Shown piece by piece: positions 7,901 to 15,821 of a DNA stretch of 64,000 bases; the first letter of the stretch is position 1, and the number at the start of each line of letters is the position of its first letter. The DNA is from Candidatus Saccharimonadota bacterium. GTDB lineage: Bacteria; Patescibacteriota; Saccharimonadia; Saccharimonadales; Saccharimonadaceae. The notes beneath the pieces were generated by a model. It had not been told where the DNA came from and did not search any database. It was given only the letters and a program-made list of their open reading frames with translations. The stretch is taken from the NCBI GenBank assembly GCA_017405265.1, contig JAFRAS010000005.1:1-64000 (forward strand), in the 5' to 3' direction. A program made the translations under genes and the position numbers.

Positions 7901-8626
7901 ATGAACGTCTTCATGCTCGTATCTGTGGTTTTGATGGCCGGCCTAATCAACGCCTCTTTCCAGGTCGCCCCCGGAATCCTGCTTTTGCTCTACCACTCTA
8001 GCCTCGGCTGCAACATAACCGGAAAAACTCGCGCCCTCGCTTCGTCCTACATTTCCGGAGTCGCCTATATGCTCCTTCTGACTCTCGCCGCCGTGATTTT
8101 ACTCGTCTTGGGCGCCAATCTCGGCGTTCTTATTCACTCGCTCGTTCCCGCCGTTTCTGTCTCCTCTGGCAACTTTTTCGTTTCCGCCATTTTACTCCTC
8201 TTGACCGGCGTCGTTGCTCTGATTTTATACTACCGCCCTTCGCGCTCGACCGAACTTTGGTTAGCTCGCCCCGTCGCGCGATTTCTCGCTCGCCGCGCCG
8301 AACTCACCAACTCAAACACCGAAGCTTTCTCTCTCGGCCTCATGTCAGTCGTCGGCGAACTCCCCTTTTCTTTCGCGCTCATGGCGACCGTCGCGAGCTT
8401 CTCGGCGACTCTCCCTCTCGGCTACATCTGCCTCTCCCTCGCGCTTTTTACCATCGCCTCGATTTTGCCGCTCGTTCTTCTCCGCGCCTTCATCCGCCGC
8501 GGAAAAAGCGTCATCGATATCCAGCGCTGGCGCGTGAAAGAAAAAACTTTTCTGAAATATTTTTCCGGCATCGCTTTAATTTCGCTGGGGCTTTTCGTCC
8601 TCGCTTTCTTCGTTCTGGGAGTCTGA
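7901..8626 (+). CDS. Six-helix membrane protein, unknown
   Basis: 241 residues with hydrophobic segments at about 5-30, 50-75, 90-112, 143-165, 172-192 and 216-238, and basic loops such as RPVARFLARR and RAFIRRGKS. The organisation (three helices, basic loop, three helices) recalls small LysE/DsbD-like transporters, but I see no catalytic or binding motif. The mRNA should be leaderless. The next gene begins one base after the stop, so the two are cotranscribed. Confidence 0.7.
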   Translation: MNVFMLVSVVLMAGLINASFQVAPGILLLLYHSSLGCNITGKTRALASSYISGVAYMLLLTLAAVILLVLGANLGVLIHSLVPAVSVSSGNFFVSAILLLLTGVVALILYYRPSRSTELWLARPVARFLARRAELTNSNTEAFSLGLMSVVGELPFSFALMATVASFSATLPLGYICLSLALFTIASILPLVLLRAFIRRGKSVIDIQRWRVKEKTFLKYFSGIALISLGLFVLAFFVLGV

Positions 8627-8627
8627 C

Positions 8628-8882
8628 ATGAAAACAAAAATCGAAACTACTTTCTCGAGATTGAAACTAAAAGACGATATTTTACGTGAAGCCCGCGTCG
8701 CAAAAATCCCAGCCGGCTTCGCCGAAAAAATCGCCGACGAAGTCTCGCGAAATATCGAAAAATGGCTGGACAACCGCCCCGTCGTCACGAAAAAATCCTT
8801 CGACCTCGCCGTCATCCGCGAACTAAAAAAATACCACCCCGACCTCGCCTACATTTTCGAAAACCGTAATTTTATGATATAA
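8628..8882 (+). CDS. Small ATP-cone-like protein
   Basis: 84 residues. The C-terminal half (AEKIADEVSRNIEKW ... VTKKSFDLAVIRELKKYHPDLAYIFENR) resembles the second half of the ATP-cone fold that binds nucleotides in NrdR and ribonucleotide reductases. The Gly-rich and KRDG start of a complete ATP-cone is missing, so this is a tentative match. It is coupled to the upstream membrane gene (one-base gap). Its stop codon TAA is part of the TATAAT of the next promoter. Confidence 0.6.
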   Translation: MKTKIETTFSRLKLKDDILREARVAKIPAGFAEKIADEVSRNIEKWLDNRPVVTKKSFDLAVIRELKKYHPDLAYIFENRNFMI

Positions 8883-8883
8883 T
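8878..8883 (+). promoter_or_regulatory. -10 box inside a stop codon, gene 8907
   Basis: TGA-TATAAT; the TAA stop of the preceding gene lies inside it. A leader of about 16 bases carries a perfect AGGAGG 5 bases before ATG 8907, the strongest Shine-Dalgarno in the window. Confidence 0.7.
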
Positions 8884-8906
8884 TAAGATAATAATAGGAG
8901 GTAATT

Positions 8907-9323
8907 ATGAAAAATAAAAAAACCAGTCCGCGAGTAATCGTAAATACCTGCCTACTACTAGCCTTGACGATATTTTTCGGATTAGCAACAAAAAATGTCT
9001 TTTTCTGGACTAATAATGTGCCACGTGGCTATATTTATAATTCGAACCCGCCGCATCTTTGTTTCGAAAAGGAAGAGATGCTTGATGGGGGTATTCTCAA
9101 CGAAGGTGCTTATATCTGCAGCGTAGAACGTGACGAAAACGGGAAGCCGATTCATCTAACGGACGATGAAGATTATGCTTTGTTTATACAAAATCAGATG
9201 ACTTACGTTTTTTCAAGAAACTGGAGCGCAGTAACGGCGACAGTTTTAATATTCGGAATAATGTTAACGGCGGGAAGCCTGGTCGCGACCATAGTTTACT
9301 GGAATCACAACAGAGGAAGATAA
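8907..9323 (+). CDS. Two-helix membrane protein, atypical codon use
   Basis: 138 residues with membrane helices at about 11-31 and 107-130. The loop between them should be extracytoplasmic and holds two cysteines (about 52 and 71) that could form a disulfide. No family is recognised. Codon use is AT-rich and includes ATA, AAT and CTA, unlike the C-ending codons of its neighbours. With the unusually strong AGGAGG this suggests recent acquisition or very different expression. Confidence 0.65.
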   Translation: MKNKKTSPRVIVNTCLLLALTIFFGLATKNVFFWTNNVPRGYIYNSNPPHLCFEKEEMLDGGILNEGAYICSVERDENGKPIHLTDDEDYALFIQNQMTYVFSRNWSAVTATVLIFGIMLTAGSLVATIVYWNHNRGR

Positions 9324-9362
9324 CGCGACGCTCCATCAATTGCTCCGGTGGTCGGTTTGTGA

Positions 9363-9368
9363 TATAAT
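9363..9368 (+). promoter_or_regulatory. Sortase -10 box, leaderless
   Basis: TGA-TATAAT ends 6 bases before ATG 9375. Confidence 0.75.
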
Positions 9369-9374
9369 ATAGCT

Positions 9375-10541
9375 ATGAATCCAGACACCGGTGGGCAATC
9401 GCGCATTGAGCGCCAGAAAGAAACAGCACAACGCATCGCACGCGAACGCGTGATGGCGGCTTACGCTGCGAAAAATCCGAACACTGTCTCGACCGACACT
9501 TCCGCGAAAATGAAGGACGCCCCAATTGCGACCCGCCAGACCACCCCGACCGACTGGCAAAAATACCACTCCGCCTGGCAAAATTATTACCAAAAATACT
9601 ACTCAAACTACTATTCCAACGCCGCGAAGGACTACGTCGCGCGCGAAAAAATGAAGCTCGAGAGTGAAAAAGTCGTCATCGAAGCCTCGAAAAAGGCCGG
9701 AGACAGTAAGGGCGCTCCAATAGAAAATAACAGGGGTATTTCGGACGAGGAGGTAATCGGTCGAAGGCTAAAAGAAAGCTTTAAAAAGCGCGCTTTCCTG
9801 CAGGGTGAAAAGCGTCGCCGTCGCCGCCATCTCGTCCCCATCATCGCGAGCGTCGTCCTTATTCTTGTCGTGCTATTTTTGCAATACAACCGCCTCATTT
9901 TCGCTCCGATTATGGCCTACGTTTCGCCCGGCGAGTCCGCCTCGACCGAAATCAGCGCCGTTGACCCGACCGTCGCGGTGACCGTCTCCCCCGACCCAAA
10001 ACTCATCATCCCGAAACTGAACGTCGAAGTTCCCGTCGCCTTCGACATCCCGCTCTCCGAAGTTGACCACTCGATGATGACCGGCGTTGCCCACTTCAAA
10101 ATCGCCGGCGCCTCGGCTCTCCCAGGCGAAATCGGCAACCTCGTAATTTCCGGCCACTCCGCCGGCGACATCTACAGCAACATCCAATACAAATTCATCT
10201 TTTCCGGCCTCGAACGCCTTGAAAATAACGACCTGATTTACATCAACTACAACTCAAAAAGATACACTTACTCCGTCTTTGAAAAACGCGTCGTCGAGCC
10301 GACCGAAATTTCAGCTCTGACCGAGACGCGCACCGAGCCGACCCTGATTTTGCTCACCTGCACCCCGCTCGGCACTTCGCGCTACCGCTTACTTGTTTAT
10401 GCCAAACAAATCAGCCCCGTGGACGAAGGCGCCACCGTCGCGGACAAAGCCGGCGACGCCGAGCCGAACGCGAGCGAAGCCCTCCCCGCGAACCAACCAA
10501 CCTTCTTCGAAAACGTCTGGAATTGGCTGACGGGGAACTAG
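9375..10541 (+). CDS. Sortase (class D/E-like) with long cytoplasmic N-terminus
   Basis: Membrane transpeptidase that joins surface proteins to the cell wall or to each other. Residues 1-150 form a charged, Tyr/Lys-rich cytoplasmic region, followed by a basic stop (KRRRRR) and one membrane helix at about 152-170. The sortase barrel follows. The catalytic triad is complete: His261 in VISGHSAGD, Cys329 in LLTCTPLGT, and Arg336 or Arg338 in SRYRLLVYAK. The product is longer than usual sortases (about 200-250 aa) because of the N-terminus. Its stop abuts the stop of the convergent PEGA gene. I see no clear LPXTG substrate in the window. Confidence 0.9.
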   Translation: MNPDTGGQSRIERQKETAQRIARERVMAAYAAKNPNTVSTDTSAKMKDAPIATRQTTPTDWQKYHSAWQNYYQKYYSNYYSNAAKDYVAREKMKLESEKVVIEASKKAGDSKGAPIENNRGISDEEVIGRRLKESFKKRAFLQGEKRRRRRHLVPIIASVVLILVVLFLQYNRLIFAPIMAYVSPGESASTEISAVDPTVAVTVSPDPKLIIPKLNVEVPVAFDIPLSEVDHSMMTGVAHFKIAGASALPGEIGNLVISGHSAGDIYSNIQYKFIFSGLERLENNDLIYINYNSKRYTYSVFEKRVVEPTEISALTETRTEPTLILLTCTPLGTSRYRLLVYAKQISPVDEGATVADKAGDAEPNASEALPANQPTFFENVWNWLTGN

Positions 10542-11972
10542 TTATTTAATTCTCTGTCTCTCGATTCGGTCTTCCGTGAAATAATACACAAAATCACCAT
10601 TTTCCGAGAAAGTGATGGGCAGATTTTTGACATTAAGAGCGAGCGTAAAAGTGTTTCTCGCTTCCGCATCATACGCGACCAGTTTCCCGTCTTCGGTCAC
10701 GACATATTGCGAATATCCGTCAAGCGACCCGCGGCTTACGATTTTAGCGCTACCAATTTCTGAAGAAAGCATAGTCGCAATGTCGTAGTCGCTTATCCTA
10801 AATTCCTCGGCGTCGAAAAACGCGGCCGAGTTGCCATTTTGAAACACAACCGTCTTGCCGTTGCCGCCATTATCAACCACTGCCGGCGTCCACCCGAGCG
10901 TTTTTTCGGCCACGATTTTCATGGTATTTTTTCCGTCCGGCCAACGCCCCGAGAAAACCTTAACCTCCTCGCCCTCGGCGAGCGCAATATAATAATCCCC
11001 GTAATATTCATTAATTTTAATCAGTCGCGGCGAGAACAAGTCGGCGCTCTGATAAAGCGCAACCGACGTCAGCGTCCCGACCTCGGTCGTCCTGAGCTCT
11101 CGAACGCTCCGGTCCGCGACAATATTATCCCCATCGCTCGTCATCTCGCTATGCGGAAGCGAAACATAAGCAATCCTCGAGCCATAATTCACAAAACTCG
11201 CGACATCTGTCGCGGTCGTTGCAGTCGCCTCGGCGCTCACGACATTAATTTCGAAAATCTGGTGATTAGAAAGTCCGAGCAGTCGCTCCATCGAAGCATT
11301 TTCGGAGCGAACCTCGTCAAAATTCATCCCGAGATTTTTCGTCACGTTAATAGTCTCGGCAGTTTTATCTATCCGAATAATAACATAATCGCCGTCGGCG
11401 TTTTTCGCAAGCATTTTGTTGTGGTCGCCAGAAATTTCGACCACCTCAAAAGGTTTCTCAATCGGAAGCTCCGTAACATCTCCCTCGTTCGTGCGTAAAA
11501 TATAACACTTCCCCTCCTCCGTCCAATAAAGCATAATCTTCCTATCCGGCGAAACATAAGCACTCGAAGCCTCGACCGAGCTCGCGACCGTTTCGACTTC
11601 GCGCTCGAGTTTATATAGTCTCCTTGCGCCTGTGCGATACATCATCCCCTCAACCACATTAATCTCCCCCGCCCAAGAACTATACCCCGCACGCGAAAGC
11701 ACGATTTCGTGTTTCCCGGCGCTCAGCGTGCGATTCGTGCTCGTCCGGAAAAAAATCTCGTTGCCATCAATCGAAACTACCGCCCCGCCCGGTTCACTCG
11801 AAAACTCCACCAGCCCCAGCCGCTCGATTCTCCCCTCGCTCGGGTTAATCCCGTATCCCTGCACTACAAACAATAATATAATGGTGAGCAAAATAATCGT
11901 TACCGCCATCAGTCCCTCGGTAATCGCCACTCGAATTATGCGCTTTTTTTCGCGTTCTTTTATCGAATCCAT
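10542..11972 (-). CDS. PEGA-domain membrane protein with beta-propeller-like ectodomain
   Basis: One N-terminal membrane helix (about 16-40) precedes a PEGA domain at about 50-115 (VEFSSEPGGAVVSIDG ... GKHEIVLSRAGY), a small beta domain typical of surface proteins. Residues 125-476 are strand-rich with repeating YVSPDRK/VAYDAEA-type units, as in TolB-like or WD40-like propellers. It is probably an envelope protein exposed to the outside; a binding role is inferred only. A TAGAAT box ends 6 bases before the ATG, so the mRNA is leaderless. Confidence 0.75.
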   Translation of the reverse strand: MDSIKEREKKRIIRVAITEGLMAVTIILLTIILLFVVQGYGINPSEGRIERLGLVEFSSEPGGAVVSIDGNEIFFRTSTNRTLSAGKHEIVLSRAGYSSWAGEINVVEGMMYRTGARRLYKLEREVETVASSVEASSAYVSPDRKIMLYWTEEGKCYILRTNEGDVTELPIEKPFEVVEISGDHNKMLAKNADGDYVIIRIDKTAETINVTKNLGMNFDEVRSENASMERLLGLSNHQIFEINVVSAEATATTATDVASFVNYGSRIAYVSLPHSEMTSDGDNIVADRSVRELRTTEVGTLTSVALYQSADLFSPRLIKINEYYGDYYIALAEGEEVKVFSGRWPDGKNTMKIVAEKTLGWTPAVVDNGGNGKTVVFQNGNSAAFFDAEEFRISDYDIATMLSSEIGSAKIVSRGSLDGYSQYVVTEDGKLVAYDAEARNTFTLALNVKNLPITFSENGDFVYYFTEDRIERQRIK

Positions 11973-11978
11973 GTCTCT

Positions 11979-11984
11979 ATTCTA
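11979..11984 (-). promoter_or_regulatory. PEGA-gene -10 box, leaderless
   Basis: TGA-TAGAAT on the minus strand ends 6 bases before the ATG at 11972. Confidence 0.6.
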
Positions 11985-12017
11985 TCACCTTTTGATAAAA
12001 AAGCTCTTGATTTTTTA

Positions 12018-12049
12018 AAATGCTTAGCTTATTATAGTTATAAGCATTT
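12018..12049 (+). promoter_or_regulatory. Inverted repeat enclosing the 12063 promoter
   Basis: AAATGCTTA (12018-12026) and TAAGCATTT (12041-12049) are perfect complements around a 14-base loop that contains the likely -10 box (TATTAT, 12030-12035). This is a possible operator. GAGG precedes the ATG at 12063. Confidence 0.4.
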
Positions 12050-12062
12050 AAAGCGAGGAAAA

Positions 12063-12881
12063 ATGAATAGAACTGAAACTGAGCACGACAGCCAAGCGGA
12101 TCATATTACCGTCCAGCGTTCGACGACCCTGAACCGTCGCTACGTCCGTCGTCCCACGGTTGACACCGCCGAGCGCAACGCCCGCATCGAAAGTCGCAAA
12201 AAAGCCGAACAAAAACGTCGCGAAGCCCGTGCCGCCGAAATTAACCGCGCGCGCCTCATGGCCATCAAAAATCACAAATCCGCCTCTTCTGCTTCTTCTC
12301 GCTCTTCCGTCATGTCCGCCTCCGAGAAAAAGGACGCCGCCGTCTCGAAAGCTCTCCGAAACGTCGCGACTATGAACTCGAAATCCTCCTCGAAAAAATC
12401 CGCTTCATTTTCAAAGCGAAAATTCAGCGTCGGTCGCATCGTCCTGGCCTTTTCTTGCGCCGTCGCCTCGGTTATTGCTATTGTTTATTTTGTGAACCTG
12501 AACGTCCCCGACCTCTCCGCGCAAGTCATCGCCATGCGCTCCGGCATCGAAAATTCCTACCCCGACTACGTTCCGCGCGGCTACTCCCTGAAGTCCAGCG
12601 TCGCCGGCGACAATCGCATCACGCTTACCTTCGAAAACTCCGAAGAGAGCAAGAGCTTCCAACTCGTCGAAGAAAAATCCTCCTGGGACTCGAAAGCCCT
12701 CCTCGCGAACTACGTCGAGCCGACTTTCGAAACTTATGACGCCGTGCGCGAACAGGGTTTGACACTTTACATTTCCGGCTCCTCGGCCGCCTGGGTGAAC
12801 TCCGGCGTAAAATACATCCTCACCGCAGCTAACGGCACTCTCACGAACAAACAGATTAAATCCATTGCCGTTTCTCTCTAA
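12063..12881 (+). CDS. Membrane protein with DUF4367-like ectodomain
   Basis: Residues 1-118 are cytoplasmic, very basic and Ser/Lys/Arg-rich. One membrane helix lies at about 125-147. The C-terminal 120 residues resemble DUF4367: they begin DYVPRGYSLKSSVAGD, contain TLYISGSSAAWVNSGVKYIL and end KSIAVSL, matching the YVPEGY ... ly.ngveaaW..dgv.Y ... ia.Sl pattern. That domain occurs in anti-sigma-like and sporulation membrane proteins; the role here is unknown. A Shine-Dalgarno (GAGGAA) is present. Confidence 0.7.
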   Translation: MNRTETEHDSQADHITVQRSTTLNRRYVRRPTVDTAERNARIESRKKAEQKRREARAAEINRARLMAIKNHKSASSASSRSSVMSASEKKDAAVSKALRNVATMNSKSSSKKSASFSKRKFSVGRIVLAFSCAVASVIAIVYFVNLNVPDLSAQVIAMRSGIENSYPDYVPRGYSLKSSVAGDNRITLTFENSEESKSFQLVEEKSSWDSKALLANYVEPTFETYDAVREQGLTLYISGSSAAWVNSGVKYILTAANGTLTNKQIKSIAVSL

Positions 12882-12887
12882 TTCTGG

Positions 12888-12893
12888 TATAAT
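12888..12893 (+). promoter_or_regulatory. tsaE-tsaB -10 box, leaderless
   Basis: TGG-TATAAT ends 6 bases before ATG 12900. Confidence 0.75.
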
Positions 12894-12899
12894 ATAACA

Positions 12900-13295
12900 A
12901 TGATTATCCGCTCAGACGAGGAGATGCAGGATTTTGGTGAAAAGTTTGCCCGGTCCGCTCCGAAAGTAATTGAACTAATCGGCGACGTTGGCGCCGGAAA
13001 GACTACTTTTGTGAAAGGTCTGGCCTTGGGGCTCGGCGTGACAGAAGAAGTGACGAGCCCGAGTTTCGTCCTCTCAAAAAGATATAAAATTAAAGACGGC
13101 GAACTTATTCACTACGATTTTTACAGATTAAAAGAACCGGGGCTCATGGCCGACGAAATCTCCGAAGCCCTCGAAAATCCGCAAAATATCATTATTGTTG
13201 AGTGGGCCGAATCGGTCGAAAATCTGTTGCCGAAGACTCGCCAAAAAATCGAAATTAAAATCTTGGACGAAAACTCCCGGGAGCTCATTTTATGA
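12900..13295 (+). CDS. tsaE: tRNA t6A biosynthesis ATPase TsaE
   Basis: ATPase partner of the TsaB-TsaD complex that makes N6-threonylcarbamoyladenosine at position 37 of ANN-decoding tRNAs. Walker A is GDVGAGKTT (residues 28-36). Other family marks are TSPSFVLSKRY, HYDFYRL and the VEWAE motif. The product is 131 aa (family about 150). It overlaps tsaB by four bases (ATGA), the classic neighbour. Confidence 0.93.
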   Translation: MIIRSDEEMQDFGEKFARSAPKVIELIGDVGAGKTTFVKGLALGLGVTEEVTSPSFVLSKRYKIKDGELIHYDFYRLKEPGLMADEISEALENPQNIIIVEWAESVENLLPKTRQKIEIKILDENSRELIL

Positions 13296-13624
13296 AACTC
13301 TACCTCGACACTTCGACCGCGGTCTGTCGCCTAAAAATCGACGAAAAATCCTACGAATGGGAAGCCGGCCACGAAATGGCGGAGGGAATTTTCCGCTTCA
13401 TTCACGAAAAGTTGCAAGAAAACGGCGGCGACTGGCGCGACATCTCCGAAATCACTTATTTTTCTGGCCCCGGCTCTTTCACCGGACTCAGAATTGGCGC
13501 CTCTATCGTGAACGCCCTGTCTCATGAGCTCAAAGTTCCGCTTTTTGACCACAAAGGCCAAAAACACGACATCATTTTGCCCGAATATGGTCGCGAGGCG
13601 AACGTTACTCCCCCGAAAAAATAG
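13292..13624 (+). CDS. tsaB: TsaB, only the N-terminal half
   Basis: TsaB is the non-catalytic ASKHA-fold partner of TsaD in t6A synthesis. The product has the N-terminal lobe (MKLYLDTST at the start) and the family signature YFSGPGSFTGLRIG near residue 66, but it stops at 110 residues where bacterial TsaB is about 220-230. The second lobe is missing, and I see no continuation in other frames before the next promoter at 13650. The first lobe carries the TsaD and TsaE contacts, so a reduced TsaB may still work. It is translationally coupled to tsaE. tsaD is not in this window. Confidence 0.8.
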   Translation: MKLYLDTSTAVCRLKIDEKSYEWEAGHEMAEGIFRFIHEKLQENGGDWRDISEITYFSGPGSFTGLRIGASIVNALSHELKVPLFDHKGQKHDIILPEYGREANVTPPKK

Positions 13625-13649
13625 CCTTTTATTTTTTTAGGTTTTCGTG

Positions 13650-13655
13650 TATAAT
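13650..13655 (+). promoter_or_regulatory. -10 box of the zinc-ribbon/PrsW/rny operon
   Basis: CGTG-TATAAT, with a leader of about 13 bases containing AAGGAA before ATG 13675. Confidence 0.65.
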
Positions 13656-13674
13656 AAAACCTGTAAGGAATTTT

Positions 13675-14535
13675 ATGTCCCTGATTAAATGCCCAAACTG
13701 CGATAAATCCGTTTCCGACCAAGCCAAGACCTGCCCGCACTGCGGCGTTGATTTGACGGCAAAAAAGAAGACTAAAAAAACGAAAGTAAAATCCGCCCCC
13801 GCGGCTCCCGCTCCTGCGGCTCCGGCCCCGGTAGTTCCCGCTCCGCGTCCCCCGAAACCTCACCATTTCCCCTTCTTGCTCGGGTTTTTTATTGTTATTG
13901 CTGGTCTAATTTCCGCCGGCATTAATATTTTCTTCCTCATAAAATACATCGAAAAAACACAATCCCCCGAGAATAATTGCGAAGTTTCCGTCCTCCCGAC
14001 CGAAAATCCCGACGAGCCGAAAGATGAACCGAAAGACAGCCCGATCACTCCGACTCTCCCGACCACCGAAAATAAGACTTATACTGGCAAGCGCTTCTCT
14101 TTTGAATACCCTAGCGACTGGGCCATCGCGACCGACTCATATAATAATATATATGTCACAAAATCCACGAAAACCGACGGCACCCCAGATTATCCTTTCG
14201 TCATGGTCCACGAAGACGGCACCGACGACATGACCGCAAGAGACCTGATCAACGAATATTACAATAGCGCCGCGCGCTATTTTACGAATTACGAAGTCTA
14301 TTCCGAAATTACCACGGGAAAGCTAGGCGACCGTGGTTTTTATCAATATGCCTACACTTACAATGCCCCCTCAAGTTCCAATCGCATAATCGACTATCGC
14401 TACGCCCTGAAAGTTGGCGACGGTCTTTTTATGCTCAGTTCGTCAGTTGAGGAGGACGATAATGTTAAAACGACCCAATCCGACCTGAACAAAATCGTAA
14501 AATTAATTATCAAATCTCTCAAGAAAGGAGAATAA
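13675..14535 (+). CDS. Zinc-ribbon membrane protein with PsbP-like ectodomain
   Basis: An N-terminal zinc ribbon (CPNC ... CPHC, residues 6-25) is followed by a Lys/Pro/Ala linker, a membrane helix at about 62-83, an acidic Pro-rich spacer, and a folded ectodomain from about 135 (YTGKRFSFEYPSDWAI ...) to 286. The ectodomain pattern, starting with FSFEYPSDW, resembles PsbP-like or lipoprotein LpqN-type domains. The product probably senses or binds something outside while the ribbon is cytoplasmic. Its TAA stop overlaps the ATG of the PrsW-like gene (TAATG). Confidence 0.7.
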   Translation: MSLIKCPNCDKSVSDQAKTCPHCGVDLTAKKKTKKTKVKSAPAAPAPAAPAPVVPAPRPPKPHHFPFLLGFFIVIAGLISAGINIFFLIKYIEKTQSPENNCEVSVLPTENPDEPKDEPKDSPITPTLPTTENKTYTGKRFSFEYPSDWAIATDSYNNIYVTKSTKTDGTPDYPFVMVHEDGTDDMTARDLINEYYNSAARYFTNYEVYSEITTGKLGDRGFYQYAYTYNAPSSSNRIIDYRYALKVGDGLFMLSSSVEEDDNVKTTQSDLNKIVKLIIKSLKKGE

Positions 14536-15812
14536 TGGCATTAGTAAAATGTACCGAATGTGGCCATGAGATTTCCGATGCTGCGGAATCCTGCCCGAAA
14601 TGCGGCGCCCCCCAGGACCTCGCTTCGCGTCCAGTGAAATGTCCCGATTGTGGAACCATGGTTCCTGGGACCGCTGACGCCTGCCCGAAATGTGGCCGCC
14701 CCGTCGAACGCACGACTGTCGCTGGTAATTTCGGCGGCGCAATGAGTAACTCGCTCTCGAAATTGACCGGTGGTCTGAAAATGAAAGGAAAAGTCACCGC
14801 GAGCGACATCTTCCGTGACCTCTTCAAAAAGCACAACGCCGACGACATGGACAACGTATTTACGAAAGGCACAAAATACAACCCCGTTGACGTGAAAAAA
14901 ATCACTTCCGCCGACGCTTCGGCTTGGGCTTGGAGCCGGGTGCTCTTGTTGTTCCTCGCTCTCATCGCGATTTTCGCCATCGGCTACCTCGCTATTAAGG
15001 TCGGAACTCTGCTCCCGGGCTTTGTCTTTGCCTGTGCCTTTGCGCTTCCGCTCGCGGCGGTGATATTCTTCCACGAAATCGACATTCTGCACAACATTAC
15101 CCTCCGCAAAACCGCCGTCTATCTCTTGATTGGTGGCGCCGCGGCGATTATCGTGACCGTCTTCGAGTCTCAGGTCTTCAAGATGAACTCGAACGACTTG
15201 ATTTGGCAATGCCTCCTCATCTCTCTGACCGAGGAAGTCGCGAAAGCTCTCATCATCGCCGGAATTATCTCCGTTGACAAGCGCGCGAACTACATCTTAG
15301 ACGGTCTCTTAATCGGTGCCGCTGTCGGTGCTGGCTTCGCCGGTTTCGAAACGATGGGCTATCTCGTCGCCGCTGGCTCGATTAACCAGCTCACCAGCAT
15401 GGCCTTCCAGAGAGCAATTTTGTCTCTCGGTATGCACCTCGCTTGGGGCGCGCTCGAAGGCGCCGGCATCATGATGGCGAAGGGTTACAAAAAACGCTTC
15501 TCTTGGGCCAACCTCGGCTCCGTCCAATTCCTCGTCGCTTTCATCATCCCCTTCCTCTTCCACTGGCTCTGGGATGTCGTGGCGATGAATACCGGCACGA
15601 ACGCCTCGAACGACGACTGGGTTCCTTATATCCTCACCCTGGTTATCTGGGTGCCAATTATCTACACCATAAATATCGGTTTTGCGCAAGCTATCGACGC
15701 GAAAAACTACTACCTGAATCTCGCAACCGTTGCCGCCGCCAATAACGCCGAAAAAGTCGCCGACGAGAAAAAATCTACCAAATCTGCACCGAAGAAAACC
15801 GCTAAAAAATAG
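14535..15812 (+). CDS. Double zinc-ribbon PrsW-family intramembrane protease
   Basis: Two N-terminal zinc ribbons (CTEC...CPKC and CPDC...CPKC, residues 6-55) lead into a PrsW-type (M82) membrane core of about eight helices. The family marks are SLTEEVAKAL (Glu-Glu), GAAVGAGFAGFETMGY, HLAWGALEG and a final HWLWD. PrsW cleaves anti-sigma factors inside the membrane in Bacillus; the substrate here is unknown. The zinc-ribbon fusion is unusual relative to PrsW itself. A Lys-rich tail ends the protein. AAAGGAG precedes the ATG, and the gene is in one operon with the upstream ribbon protein and rny. Confidence 0.82.
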   Translation: MALVKCTECGHEISDAAESCPKCGAPQDLASRPVKCPDCGTMVPGTADACPKCGRPVERTTVAGNFGGAMSNSLSKLTGGLKMKGKVTASDIFRDLFKKHNADDMDNVFTKGTKYNPVDVKKITSADASAWAWSRVLLLFLALIAIFAIGYLAIKVGTLLPGFVFACAFALPLAAVIFFHEIDILHNITLRKTAVYLLIGGAAAIIVTVFESQVFKMNSNDLIWQCLLISLTEEVAKALIIAGIISVDKRANYILDGLLIGAAVGAGFAGFETMGYLVAAGSINQLTSMAFQRAILSLGMHLAWGALEGAGIMMAKGYKKRFSWANLGSVQFLVAFIIPFLFHWLWDVVAMNTGTNASNDDWVPYILTLVIWVPIIYTINIGFAQAIDAKNYYLNLATVAAANNAEKVADEKKSTKSAPKKTAKK

Positions 15813-15821
15813 GGAGAAACA

